A stretch of DNA of 64,000 nucleotides from Sycobia sp. Sy_11 (GCA_018907035.1 JACCIC010000001.1:124001-188000), one strand, 5' to 3'. Numbered from the stretch's first letter, positions 1 through 12,644 are shown. Program-made: numbers and translations. The notes: a model not told the origin generated them from the letters alone.

Positions 1-2840
1 TTGCTAAAAGAATTCGCCAAGGTACGAAAGTGTCATGCGATTATTTGGAGGAAATTGTGAAAATTTGTTCTTGAGTCATGGAGAATAATCTTAAAGGTAA
101 AAACTATGCCATCTATCTAATTTTATGATTTTGTCGTTCGAGATTTTTGTGGTTTTCAATTTAAAATCAAAACCATCGAGTTCAATATGTAAGAATAATT
201 CATTTTTACAACAATTTCTGTTTCAAATTTGTTCTCTAATTCAAATTTCGCATTATTGAATTCTTTAAAGGATCATTTTAGTATCCAAATTATTCGAGTA
301 ATTCTAATTTGATATTTAGGACAAGGAGGATTCAAGTGTTTTGAAGTCAGGAATATTGAGAAACTTTAATATTTATCTAAACTATAGATGCAACTATTGG
401 TGCAGCAATTTAGTTTAAAGAAATATGTATTGAATTTTTTCATTAACTCTACAAACTAACAAGTTTATATCCAAATTAGTGCATGTTCTTTCATAGATTG
501 CTTGTAATTGTGCAAGAATAATGAACGAAGATGTAAGTTGGCCATTACAATTATTTCATTCTAAATATGAATAAAACACCTTTACGTTATTAGAACTATC
601 ATGTTAAATACCTATTAATTGAACGTTAGTTAGAATCTATCGGACATCTTCTGACTACTTGCAAGATTAAATGATGCGTTTCAGATTTAAAAAAATTCAT
701 CGTTTATAACAACGTGAGGGAGCTTTCCAGCTAAAATGTAAATTCATATTATTAATAGTTTCTAAATTGTTTGGATCTTGCATTAATTTAATACTAATTT
801 ATTGTATTCAATTATTTTTACTCTACTCACTAAGCAAAATTGGTATTTGTATGCCTTTCAATAAATTTTCTTTATTAAATAATTATATAACTCTTATATA
901 TGAGGGAAAAGACCATTATTATAGAATTGGTCATTTCCGGGGGAAAGAGCACCAAATCGGAATTTTTCGTGCTATCGAGAGAAGAGGCTGATTTTTTGAT
1001 GAATTAATGACCATGGAATTTCGACGGACCGATAATAATCGGAAAAACAGGATGGGGTCCGCCCGAGCTTTCAGCAAGTTTATTCATTCATACGGGAAAA
1101 TACTCTTTCACTTCGGATATTTGATAAATGAATAAAGGATTAAAGTGACGAATGGAAAATTGAAAAGGACGTGTGCATAAAAGAAATGAAATTGAAAAAG
1201 TTTCGATAATAGGCCATTATTTTCTCGCTCCATAGAGGATCTTTTCAATTTTTGTAATACGTTGGATTGCACTTTGATACTTTTGTAACAGATATATAGA
1301 AAGTATAATTCGATAACGGGTATGTCATATTTTTCATTTTGGCTTTATTCTTAACTTTCTTTTTAAACGAACATTTGACAAGTAGTTCTTTCCTCAAATG
1401 TACATTGTCAATATAATGTTTTCGGGAATGCTAATGTTCCTCATACAGCGGGAACTCTTTTCAATTTTATCTGTGGTTAGTTCAGGTGCTTAAGGTGCTC
1501 GAAGTATATCTTTCATTTAATAGAGGCTTACAGATGTTTCTCAAGCTTTAGGAGGTTTCCATCGCATATGAATATATGAATGTGTGAATGCCAAGTCATC
1601 GAATGGAGTTGGTACAGTCACTTATATAATCGTATCTTTTTGATTTTGATGAATGGAAATTACTATATCATTATACTATTTTTTATAATGATCCAATATT
1701 TATATTATTTAACTATCGTTTAAATATAAAGTTGATAAAAAGAACGAAAATTCTTTAAAAAAATTTTATACAAATAACATAAATAATGGATCCAACTATC
1801 GAGAAGGTGGTCTTTTTTAGTTTTTTCTTCTTTTCTTTAGATTTCATAATTTTACGTATCTTTTCTATAACTAATAAGAAAGCTATAGACTATAAAAAAA
1901 CAAATTATATAATAAGCATTCGACTAGTTATAGAAGTATTGTTGACCTTCATTAAAGTCATTCTATGATATAAATTTATGTTATCAATATCAATAATATA
2001 GCGTTCCATATTTTAATTTAGTGAACAATAATTACTACTTAAACGTGTTACTTTTATTAGATATTTATAATATATAATCACTGAACATGTTATTTAGAAA
2101 TAATATATAAAAAATTTTCTTCTTCTTAATCAATAATGTCATGAAAAAGTAACAATCTTATTATCGAAACTCTGTCAATATTAAAAATTTATTTGACTGA
2201 TTAATAGCATTACCTTTAAACGAATAAAAATAAAATGGCATCAATTTATCTCGGTAAACAAATTGTGTTGTTCTGTAAATTCATTTTTCAAAATACAACA
2301 CATACAGATTTGACTATTACTTGATATTTGCAACTCATTAAAATAAAACAACCCGTGTAACGTTAATCTTTGAAGGGATCCACTGTCTTATTTAATTTAT
2401 AAGAGCTATTTATTTCACGCGTGTAATATAATAAACGATTCATATAATTTACATCAATTGAAGTATCAATAAATAAATCAGAATTCTTCTAAATGTAGTA
2501 AAAAAATCTTGATGTTTAAAAAATTCGCATATAGAAATTAAAAAATTGGACGACATCATCGTCACATCTGCACACTATGCAATACAACCTGTCTTAAATT
2601 TTTTTTTGCATTATTTTCCATATATTTAAAACTGAGATATCGCCACGCGTCTGGTAATTTATGAAGTTGCAACAACTGGCCTCCATCTATTATGACTAAG
2701 GCCAACCAAAAAATAAAACAAATGGAACGGGTCTCATACTCATCCCATTTTAATTTCAAACAGGCCACTTAGCCTAGCACAACTCTTGCACTCTTGACCA
2801 GCTGGATAATATCACAAAAGTGGGCTCGCGCGCGTATTTC

Positions 2841-2843
<3 letters not shown>
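1..2843. other. AT-rich intergenic DNA, no gene seen
   Basis: Very AT-rich sequence with frequent stops in all frames. The open stretches present (for example 767-991 and 1786-1968 on the plus strand) are short, low-complexity, hydrophobic by composition and resemble no family I know. No splice-consistent exon chain, RNA gene or transposon ends were recognised. Confidence 0.6.
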
Positions 2844-2903
<60 letters not shown>

Positions 2904-2960
2904 GAGGGAGAGGTAGAGGGTGAGAGGGAGAGGAAGGGAGGGAGGGGAGAGAACTACGCT
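2844..2960. repeat. (GA)n microsatellite with imperfect purine-rich tail
   Basis: A pure GA dinucleotide run covers 2844-2892 and continues as an imperfect GA/GGGA tract to about 2960. The Arg-Glu-rich or Ser-Leu-rich open frames across it are artefacts of the repeat. Confidence 0.95.
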
Positions 2961-3119
2961 AGAGTGTTTGCTTTCCTTCGAACTCGCCGAAGAAACGAGG
3001 AGAGCGGCACGAGGGGCGGAGGGCAGGCACTCGGGAATTTTAATCGTAATGAAAGCCTCTCTTAGTGAAATTAAACCGAATAATGTTCTTGGCACGCGTG
3101 CCTGACTCCTCGCAATGTT

Positions 3120-3330
3120 TAGAGCGCGAGCGAGCTTATTTGAATTCGGCCGGCCTTGCTCGGCGGCGGCGGCGGCGAGCGCGCGCGCGCGCGCCCTCCT
3201 GGCCCGTACCGACCCGCGCGCACCGACCTTCGACGAGGCGCGCGAGCGCCGTTAACGCGGATGTCGCTCCGGATGACGCGATGTTTCGCCGTCGTCGGGA
3301 TAACTCGACGGGCTTGCGTCATCGGCGGCG
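3120..3330. other. CpG-rich island with short GGC and CG runs
   Basis: GC-rich and CpG-rich patch standing out from the AT-rich surroundings, with a GGC run and an alternating CG run near 3162-3194. It lies just right of the GA tract. Several overlapping frames are open on both strands, as expected from high GC and low stop density, and none resembles a known protein. It may be regulatory (inference). Confidence 0.5.
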
Positions 3331-6300
3331 TCGCACAGTGCTTTCTATACTTCCGAAGGAAGTGAAGAGGCGTTGCGAAGGAGGGATTTTTCGATCTGGG
3401 GCGATTCGGTTGAAAACGGTTCTTATGATGTAAGGTGATTGTCACATTTAAGGATAGAGTCCGAATTTCTGATAGATGAGAATAAAATGATCATTTAATG
3501 AATATGCAATAACTTGCATTAAAAATAATTCATATTTATATATTTACTGCGATCCGGACGTTATATATTTACGATGTCAAAAGCAAATAATAATAATTAA
3601 AAAATTATTCCGATGCAGATTTTATTGTTGCCGGCATTCTAGATAATTAATATGAACATTGATTAAGCTGAACGCTGACGATTAAGTTGCGCATTTTTTT
3701 AGAAGCATCAAGAGTTATAAATAATAATCAAAATAAAAAAAGTCTAAATATTCTCTGTATGTTATTCATTTCGATTATCAAAAAATGTATCTTCTGAATT
3801 TTTTTTCAATTACAATTTAAAACATTAATTTATTAGTTGACAAATTGTCAAAGACACGTTTAATTTAAATTCTCGCACGTAATTTCTTCTAATGAAATAT
3901 ACACGTATTTTCAAAGATAAAGACTTTTTTTAACTAAATACATTGATCCACTTTCCTAAGCCAGCAAGAATCAGGAGCTCGTGTGTAAGTAAAGTTTCTT
4001 AAAATTTTGTTGTCTGGCTCACTGCAAGAGGAACAAAGTTGCATAAGCAATTATATTACTTTTATACTGCTACTTCATCTTCTAGTTTCATTCTGTATTC
4101 TTGTATTTGAATACAGTCATTTATATTCTAATCATATTATTCAGCATTACTATCATATTCGTGTTTTAAGACTTGGATAGAAAGTGCATTGCTTCTCTTT
4201 GTAAAGCAATCAGCTAATTTTGGCAGCCTTCCAAATATGTTTTCCAGCTCGCATCATCGCGTCCCATTTAATTTTTATAGGGAAAACCAGATAAACTTTT
4301 TTCTTTCTAATTCATGGCTATGATACAACGAAAGGTTATAATTTTAACATACTTTGAATGTCAGTTCTATCTGATTGTACATTCAATTATTTCTAAATTT
4401 AAATTAATAATATATTGTCTCTTAGTATTGTATAAATTAGTGCTCACAATTTGTATAAAATTGTGTAAAAAGTGCAAACCAAGATTATTAAAAATTGCCA
4501 ATATAGCATAAAAGAGACAGAAAGACGTACTTAATACAAAGTTGTCGTTTAAACTGGGCGAGAAAAAGAAGCAAATCACCATCTATATGAGACAGGAAAG
4601 AGCAATCCAATATGTACATACGGCATAGGACAATCTCTGAACTATTTGATAGAAATTAATTAAGACTAACTAAGAATTCTGCATACTGAATTAATATGGC
4701 GCAAGATTCACGCCATAACAATCGTTTTGCTAAGCGAGGTTGCCATACATATCCAAAAATCATGACGTACCGCACAGAACGCAGTGACCGAAATCTGGCT
4801 ATTTCTGCTATTATAGATCATAGAAAGTCACGTGATAAATAGACGCATTTGTGAATTTCATTTAAGTATTTGAATAACGTGAAAATTGAGATCATAATGC
4901 ATACTGCTTTCAAATTGATCTATAAATAAATTAACCAGATTTCGATTGCACGTTTACGTTCCATTTTGTACTAATTTTACAAGAAATACTAGTATAGCCT
5001 TGGCTCTGATTGCCATACGATTTACATCACAACGTTTTACTTTAAATCAGCTTACAAACAGCAGCGCGAATCCTAAATAAATCTGTGCACATCTTCATTT
5101 TTCGAGCGCACTAACGACATCATCAAAGACTTGTTATTTTATATACCCAGCTGCCTCTTCCTCGATAAGGAGCGCATGAACGCGGAATGTGCGAGTTCAC
5201 GCGGCCCGGTGCATTGATTGCAAGCGTCGACGATCTTTTCATTATTCCATGGGTAGATATTCATAGACGAGGGGATAATATTTCGTTTGGAACTACTACC
5301 TTGCGGCATTGACGGACCACTCTTGGTAACGAGGGAAATATTTAACTAGAATTTTGTATCGCTCGCTCGGCCGACTTTTGGAAAAATCGAAGCGACTGCA
5401 TACTTTTCAATACTTACATATCTTATATTAAAATTTAGATATAAAACAATAGTAACGGTTTCCACAGATAAAATTATATTCCGAGAAAATAAATTGCCGC
5501 CGCGTTATAGTTACGATTAGTAATGAAGATCTACGCTAATGTTGACAGAAAAAAAATTAATCTTGATGGTATTCTTAATTATACATCAGCGTATTTTATT
5601 AGTTCCAGCTCCATTGCTCGGACACGCTAGAGTACGATTATCACCGATTACCATCGGTGCGCTAAAAACAATACACATATATATATATATAGCAAAAATT
5701 ACTGCGCACGGTGAATAATTTGCTCGGCGCTTGGTATATATTTATAACAACAACCTTTTTATCCCTCCTTTGATTCCCCATTTTATCGCTGTTTAATAAT
5801 ACGCTGCTTCGCGGGGCTCTAAAATCTACACGCAGAAAGATCGACAAACGGGGATAAGGAAAGCTTTCTGCCCTGTTTACACTTACGATTGCGGGGCCAT
5901 AAAAATGCCCATCTGAAAACTCCGTTCCGTGGCAATCGCTCATGGAAATAGCCAGGAATTATTTTGTATCGCTGCGAGTAATCGATGTGCGAGTTGCCAC
6001 GAATGAAATGTACCTAGACTTCATTTCAATTTTTTTTTTGTGTTTTCTTTTATATTCCTTAAGACTATGATAATTACGAATCCAGTACAGTGTTAGGCAC
6101 TATAATTAGTTTATAGTGTATATTTATAAAATAAATATTCAGGGACATAACTCTTTAATTCTTTAAAAGCATCAGATATGTCAAAACATATACAAAGTAG
6201 CATAAACATTAGAAAGTATGAAAAATTTTCCGTAAAATATTGAAAAACTATGTTGATATTGAAAATGTATATCCTTACAGATGGATTTAGAAACTGCTTT

Positions 6301-6390
6301 TGAATTAGTACATTTATTCGCTAAGGCAACATTCATAACTAGTACTCAGTTCAATCTGAATATAATTATCTGAATGATTATATAATATAT
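3331..6390. other. Intergenic DNA, no gene seen
   Basis: Mostly AT-rich, with somewhat GC-richer segments near 4.7 kb, 5.1-5.4 kb and 5.8-5.95 kb, and a short TA run at 5676-5691. Open frames are below 100 codons and unrecognised. The right end may include the untranslated 5' part of the adjacent mariner element, whose outer inverted repeat I could not locate. Confidence 0.55.
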
Positions 6391-6393
6391 AAG

Positions 6394-7315
6394 ATGTCAA
6401 GTTTTGAGCCAAGTAAGCTTCATTTGCAGTAATTCTGACGTAGAGGACAAAACACGCAGTGGAAGGCCCAAAGTGTTTGGTGACACAGAATTGGAAGCTT
6501 TACTGGAGCAAAATCCGTGCCATGGGCAAGAAGAACTTGCACAAGAGTTAGGAATGACTTAGCAAGATATGTCACAACGTGTCAAAACCCTGAGTATGGT
6601 CCAAAAGCAAGGAGATTGTGTTCCTTACGATCTGAAGCTAAGAGACGTCGAGCGTCGCTTATTCGATTGCGAACAATTGCTTCAAAAGCAAAATCGCAAA
6701 AGATTTCTACATTGAATCGTGACGAGAGACGAAAAGTGGATTCACTGCGACAACCCAAAGCGTAGGAAGTCATGGGATAAGTCCGGGCATGCCTCTACTT
6801 CGGTGTAGAGGTGCTTATGTGGTGAGCTCAGCTTGGAGTAATCAATTACGAAATAATCCAGCACAATCAAACCGTCACCGGGGAACGTTACCAACAACAG
6901 CTGATGCAATTGAGCCGAGCACTGAGGAATAAAGGTCCACAATATGCCAAAACGCACGATAATGTCATTTTTCAGCATGATACTGCTCGACCACACGTTA
7001 GGAGCACTGAATTGGGACGTCCTATCCCACCCGCCGTATTCACCAGACATTGCTCCTTCAGACTACAACCTATTCCGGTCGATGACTCATGGTCTGGCTA
7101 AGCAACACTTCACTTCTTATGAGGAATTGAAGTAATGAGTCGACTTGTCGATCGCCTCAAAAGACGAGCAATTTTTTAGACGGATAATCCATTTGCTGCC
7201 CGAAAGATAGTCAAAAATAGTAAAAAGTGATGGGTAATAATTTGAATGACATTATTTGTACCTTTTTTTACAATAAATACTTATTTCTTTAAAAAAAAAC
7301 GGCGGAAACTTATTT
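6394..7315 (+). mobile_element. Degenerate mariner-family transposon (transposase pseudogene)
   Basis: Conceptual translation across frames gives a recognisable mariner transposase (DDE/D, D34D type, cut-and-paste insertion at TA). The start reads MSSFEPSK at 6394. The helix-turn-helix region that normally follows is missing: the sequence jumps to the linker motif RSGRPKVFGD near 6460, an internal deletion. Further on, WVPY-like and ERR..CEQLLQ segments, then RDEKW (first Asp, about 6740), QHDTARPHV (second Asp, about 6980) and YSPDIAPSDYNLF (third Asp, about 7045) follow in order but in different frames. The tail reads ASKDEQFFRR near 7160-7180. At least two stops and two frameshifts break it, so it is inactive. 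The likely 3' terminal segment is the GGCGGAAACTT-containing stretch at about 7299-7315. The matching 5' repeat was not found. Confidence 0.88.
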
Positions 7316-7344
7316 GTACACGCAATATTTAAGTTTTTAAAAAT

Positions 7345-8115
7345 TACTATCGTTGGTGAATTGTTCATAAAAAAGTTTATATAGTAACAAATCCATAAGG
7401 CATAAAAGACGACATCGCGTCCTTGACACTGAATATGAATTCTCTCGAATCGCATATTGACAGTCCGGACCTCACATTATGATTAAATAAAACCAATTTT
7501 AAAATGAAATGAGAACATAAGACTAATAATAATAATATTTAGAAAGATATTCCTCATGAAATCCATTCACGCTGGTTCGAAATCTATCATTCAAATATAG
7601 ACATTTTATTTGTTTTTAAATATCTGTAATGTGAAATAATAATAATGAAACTTATTGATAGAAAGAACATAATATCACGGTAAAGATAGTTTTAGAAGAT
7701 TTACAATTGTTAGGAATCTGTGAATGATTTTCGGAATATTTCCCTAGAAAGATGTCAATGATTTATTACTTTTATATATTCATATTTTTCCAAATTTGTA
7801 TAAAGTTGTAAGCAAGCTTTAGAAGTTTTAGTTAATTTCTAAGTTATATTACAATTAGGTTAAGAAAGGCAGGGCTTAGAAAATAGGGTAGAATTTCAAA
7901 TACGCGAACGTGCAAAGATGTATATCCGTCAACGCAAACTATCCTCTATTTTCTGTGCGGTCACTCGGCTACCTGAGAAAAATCTGGAGTACATCTGGCT
8001 TTTTTATGGTATGTTGCATCGGCAATTTATTTCAGAAAATTCCATGGTGTTATTAACCATGTGTTGCTGATAACGGCTATGAACTTAGTCCACTAAATTA
8101 CGAGGACACTCATGC
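7345..8115 (+). repeat. Duplicated block, copy 1 (upstream of the protease homologue)
   Basis: This block aligns in the same orientation with 11250-11955. Shared landmarks include a CATAAGGCAT motif near 7395, the run TAATAATAATATTTAGAAA near 7530, AGAAAGAACATAATATC near 7660, GGTAGAATTTCA near 7890 and TGCATCGGCAATTT near 8015. By eye the copies are roughly 75-80% identical with small indels. Copy 1 ends about 0.5 kb before the start codon of the 8628 gene, so it may contain that gene's distal promoter. It could also be the remnant of a larger tandem duplication or two insertions of an unknown repeat. Differences between copies fall at all codon positions, which argues against a coding role. 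Confidence 0.85.
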
Positions 8116-8627
8116 TTTTTCAAATTATTGTGAACGGTTAGTTACACACAGAGCACCGATGCAGGGGATAAAACTTTTTTTGCCGAACAAAGTTTTAGAC
8201 AAACTTTAGTTTCTCATTTTTTATTTGTCACTCCTAGAGGTAATGATAATTTGTATTCGATTATTTGAATTCAGGTTTCAACTAGTTTAAGATAATTTTC
8301 GAAATATGTTAAAATTAAATATCCAGCTCAAAATTTAAAAAATCTTCATACTATTCTTCGAATTTTTTTATAAAAATATATGTTATTTTATTTATTTATT
8401 TTAACTGAAAGAATTTGATATAAATATACATTAATTAGAATAAATGTATTTAATGTTTTATATGAGAGCACTTGATATCTTTAATCATAGAATTTCCTTA
8501 ATAAGTAATGCATAAAATTGATAAAAATATTTATTTTTCTACTTAACCTTGATAAAATAATTCTATATAAAAAAATAATTTATCTCAAAAAATAGTAATA
8601 TTTGTCACTAATATAGAATTACAAGCA

Positions 8628-11008
8628 ATGGAGTTGTTATACATTTTATTTCTGTTTTTCTCATCAAGCACTTTTTCGTTTGATAAGGGTAATCAATTGA
8701 CTAAATTAATATTATATTTAAAATTTATTTCACTTATCAATGAATATACGCAAAAAAATTATATAAGCAAATAATATTTCAAGTTTTTTTACTAACCATA
8801 AATATATCGAATCGAAAATTTGTTGAAAACATTCAAAAAAAAAATTCACCCTCAATCTTTTTATTTCAAATCTATCAATTTCTATGAATATCTGTAGAAA
8901 CAATATGTTCATATATAAAATTAAGAAAATGTGCATTAATATGGATTTATAGTTAATGGACTAAAAGGTGAGGAAATTCTTAACGGAATCAAGGCAAGTG
9001 AAGAGCATACAAGGTACATTGTGCCATTAATGTACAAAGTAAATAATGGACCTGATCAGAATCCATGCGTAGCGAGTATTCTGAACAGCCAGTATGTACA
9101 AACATTAGCCCATTGCTTTTTTAATAAAAATACTAGGAAATATATAGAGAAACAATTTTATATTCTGACGGCTACAACGAACATTTGGCTCCGATTTCAA
9201 GCAACTCGAAAAATTGTAGTTGACTTGGTAATTACGCCTAGATATTACGATCCTAATAGTGCGGATACTTATAATAAAAAAGGAAATTTGGCGGTAGTCA
9301 AGGTAAGCATGTCACATGGATAAAGAAAAACTATACTGGTGATTAATTATAGCTTACGTTCCTAAATAAAATAGGAATTTTCTTCATAACACTCTCTCAA
9401 ACCATTATCATAATTATACATATATATACGAGGGAGACCCTGTTTACAGGTGCAAATCATCATTTTCCTCACTTCTAGACCTTGCAAGACATCCTGAACA
9501 GGGCTGTTCTTCAAATACCAATTATTAATTGTTAGAACGTAAAAACTACTCGTAGACACTAGATTTACTGTGGACAATATCTTCATAAGTAGACTTAAGC
9601 ATTATAATAGTTTCCGCGTCAGATTTCCGCATCAGGAAACAAGATTTCACAGTCGTTGCAACGCGTTGCTCTCGACAATCCGCCGAAATGGAAAGGTGTT
9701 CCACTACAAATATTTCTACGGATAAACCGATACACTAACAGCAACAAAACTTTGCAGACAAATTCAGGAGACGTTTCCATAAGGCATACCTGATAAAACA
9801 ATGAACACCTCCACCCTCTCTCCTCACCACAGCCAGATTCCCGTTACTTCTGATTCCCCTGTCGTATATATATATTTTCTTTAATCACTTAGACAGCTGC
9901 TTAAAACGAATAAAGTTATATTTATGATCTATTAAAGTATATAAAATAAAGCACTCCTAACTTTCAGCTTGCAGAGAATTTAGGAGATATAGGGAATAAT
10001 AATCCGAATTTGGGAGCAGTTGTAATTCCTGGGACTTATTTTACACACGTAAACAAATTATTTTCCGTATATGGGTATGGACTGCATCGTTTTGATTATT
10101 CTTCACAAAATTCAGATTGGCCAGTGGGAATGAGTGACGGTAGCTTACGATATGCTGAGGTCATTGTTCTATCGGATCACGAATGTCGACTGATAGTTGG
10201 AAATCACCTTGATGAAGGGAATTTGTGCGCCAAAGTTGCGGAAAAAAGTGATCAGCCTGTGGGAATTTGTCAGGTGATTGCATTCATTGATACTGAATTT
10301 TTTCTGTTGAATTTATGTTCTGCGTTTCTTGAACAGTTGCTGAACACGCAATTGCTTTAAGCTTGGACAGATAGAAAATTACAACATTTTAAAAAAGTGT
10401 TAGATCTTTTTCAGAGTTGAACATTTGTAGATAATAAATTAGTTTAGTTGCTATTTTATAAAAATTATAATTAAACATTTATAATTTTATCAATTCAAAA
10501 ATCTGAATTGTTTTTGAGAATATTTACGACTTTATGAAATTTGCCTTAGAAGAATGGGAGTATAACTAAGTTTGATATAACTAAATACGAGACCTTTAGA
10601 AGAAAATGAAACTAGTAAGGAACTTAAAGGAAAATGCAACTACTAAAAAGCAAAAACCTATTAACCATCGATAATAAAGAAACCATAACTTATCGAAACA
10701 TTACATATTTATCGTATTATTGAAAGTCAAGATAAACTAATTAAAATGATTTTCCACAGAGTGACAGTGGGGCTCCACTTCTCTATCATGACGTTGCTTT
10801 AGGAATGGCAATCACTGGTTTTGGTGACTGCGACAATAGATACTTACCTGGGATCTTCATAAACACTACGTACTACAGTGAATTCATTCACCATGCTTCA
10901 TATGACATATTTACGGACGAAATGTATATCGTCCAACTACAAGAAATCAAACCAAATGAATTCTATTTCGCTCCATACACACGGTCTGAGGCATCATACT
11001 TTATTTAG
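8628..11008 (+). CDS. Secreted chymotrypsin-fold serine protease homologue, probably non-catalytic (4 exons, 321 aa)
   Basis: Exons 8628-8688, 8953-9302, 9968-10273 and 10760-11008 join in frame (phases 1, 0, 0) with GT/AG introns of 264, 665 and 486 bp. Exon 1 encodes a signal peptide (MELLYILFLFF, residues 1 to about 18), which fixes the start. The S1 fold is clear: ILNG at 29-32 replaces IVGG, Cys59 and Cys75 flank the active-site His74 (TLAHC), YGYG at 172-175 matches the usual GWG turn, C224 and C238 follow, CQSDSGAPL at 238-246 holds Ser242, and the C-terminus resembles the usual helix (GIFINTTYY). Three features argue against activity. The triad Asp is Asn132 (GNLAVVKV). The oxyanion Gly before the DSG motif is Ser240. 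The residue before ILNG is Glu, so there is no tryptic activation site. The reading frame is intact, suggesting a maintained, possibly binding or regulatory role (inference). A poly(A) signal follows at 11171. Confidence 0.87.
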
Positions 11009-11170
11009 CAAGATGATTTACCTCCCAAAATATGGAGTATTAGCTCGAATAGAAAATCTCAGTCGGAAGTGAGATAAACTATAAATGTTAAGTAAATTTT
11101 TTTTTCAGAAACACAACGAGTACATACATGCTATATTAATATTAATAATTATTTCTGTTTGTGAAACTTA

Positions 11171-11176
11171 AATAAA
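11171..11176 (+). terminator. Polyadenylation signal of the serine protease homologue
   Basis: AATAAA lies 163 bases after the stop codon at 11006-11008 in the sense orientation. It is the first canonical hexamer downstream, in AT-rich sequence typical of a short insect 3' UTR. Confidence 0.5.
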
Positions 11177-11249
11177 ATATTTTACTTACAAAATAGATAG
11201 TTTTTTAATTATTTTACATAAAGTTACTAATAAAGTTACTAATAAATCA

Positions 11250-11955
11250 TCGGGCTACCGAATAGTTCATAGAAAAGTTTATATTATAATAGAGATCCAT
11301 AAGGCATATTAGACGATTCCATGTACTTGAAGCTTGCCATGAAATCTCCCGAATCCCACATGCGCATTATGGACCTATCACTATGATTAAAAAGTAACGA
11401 TTTTGAAATAGAATTAGAACACAATACTAATAATAATAATATTTAGAAATATTTTCTCATCAGACTTATTCATGCTGATTCGAAAATTATCGTCCAAGTA
11501 TAGACGTTTTATCATTTTTTAAATGCCTGTAATGTGAAATAATAATAATTAATATTATTACTAGAAAGAACATAATATCGCGGTAAAGATAGCTTAAGAA
11601 TATTTACGATTTTTAAGAATGTATGAATGATTTTAAGAATATGATTTTAACTACGTATAGTAGTTTATAGAATTTGTATAACTTATATTATAATACGGTT
11701 AAGAAACGTAGATTTCAGATAAATGGCGTAGAATTTCAGATACGAGAATGCGCGAAGAAGAACGTACGAGAAGTCGACGCAGACTCTATTCTATTTCCAG
11801 GGCGGTCACTCGTCGACCTGAGAATAATCCGAAGTTCACCTGGCCCCATAATGGCATGCTACATCGGCAATTTCTTTCGGAAAATCCCATGGTATTGTCA
11901 CCCATGCATTACTAATGGAGACTATGAACGTAGGACACTAACTACGAGGGTGACT
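11250..11955 (+). repeat. Duplicated block, copy 2 (downstream of the protease homologue)
   Basis: Direct-orientation partner of 7345-8115, about 3.9 kb away, with the same landmarks in the same order (CATAAGGCAT near 11308, TAATAATAATATTTAGAAA near 11430, AGAAAGAACATAATATC near 11565, GGTAGAATTTCA-like near 11728, TACATCGGCAATTT near 11860). If the block is upstream sequence of a protease gene, a second gene would be expected right of 12 kb. None is visible; TA repeats and a small repeat cluster occupy that place instead. A 120-codon open frame crossing this copy is not conserved as a protein in copy 1. Confidence 0.85.
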
Positions 11956-12131
11956 GTATACAAGTACAGTCTGACTGTCATTATAATTTTTAATTTTGAT
12001 TTTTATTTTTATTATCTTTGTGTATTGATGTATTGAATGTTAATGTAGATATGTATTGATATTGTTACGTATTGTTTTCGATTGATTTGATTGGACTGTA
12101 AGACCAATGAAAAAAAAAATTTATTAATATG

Positions 12132-12136
<5 letters not shown>

Positions 12137-12189
<53 letters not shown>
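12137..12189. repeat. (TA)n microsatellite
   Basis: Uninterrupted TA dinucleotide run of about 53 bases. Confidence 0.97.
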
Positions 12190-12191
<2 letters not shown>

Positions 12192-12383
12192 TCACTTTTG
12201 CATCAAAAGCATACCCATTATTCACTTAAAAAATATGCTATTCGCAGACTATGATTTTGCTATAATTTCAGTTGTCACTACTACTAAAATACTCACTGCA
12301 TTTAATTTAACGGATATACATGAAATATATACATTTTAAATACGACTTCTGCGGAGAAAGATTGCATTGGCTTGTACGGGCAT

Positions 12384-12556
12384 GAATACGATATCCCGGT
12401 GCCTCAGGGCGATTTCTACTGGGAGTATTGTGTTTAGTCGTTAGGAAACGACGTGCAGGTATGACGGGACGACTTCTATAAAGAGATTTGTATTCTATCA
12501 TTCAAACACCCAAGCTCCCAGTAGAAATCCTCCTTGGATACCTGGACATCGTATTC
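12384..12556. repeat. Cluster of ~50-bp repeats, two direct and one inverted
   Basis: Three related units are visible. Unit 1 (12384-12435) and unit 2 (12445-12495) are imperfect direct repeats. Unit 3 (12503-12556) is an inverted copy of unit 1, with a perfect 15-bp inverted match (GATTTCTACTGGGAG at 12411-12425 against 12515-12529). Units 1 and 3 could form a long imperfect hairpin. TA microsatellites bound the cluster on both sides (12137-12189 and 12646-12685). No coding interpretation holds, because stops interrupt every frame. It may be a small non-autonomous transposon or a satellite fragment; family unknown. Confidence 0.75.
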
Positions 12557-12644
12557 TAACTCCCCAGCACAAAACTCTCTAGGCAGTCATCCCGAGACCT
12601 ATTTTCTCATGCAAACATGATACACTCCGTAAACATCGACTCGA

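Noticed and set aside
2844..3095. Arg-Glu-rich and Ser-Leu-rich open frames over the GA tract
   Set aside because: They are direct translations of a dinucleotide repeat and the adjacent GC-rich DNA, open on both strands.
9362..9801. Two minus-strand open frames within intron 2 of the protease homologue
   Set aside because: They are short, unrecognised and not linked by splice sites; the segment is slightly GC-richer and may be a repeat fragment.
11674..12036. A 120-codon plus-strand open frame in duplicated block copy 2
   Set aside because: Differences from copy 1 fall at all codon positions and copy 1 has stops in the matching frame, so it is not conserved as a protein.
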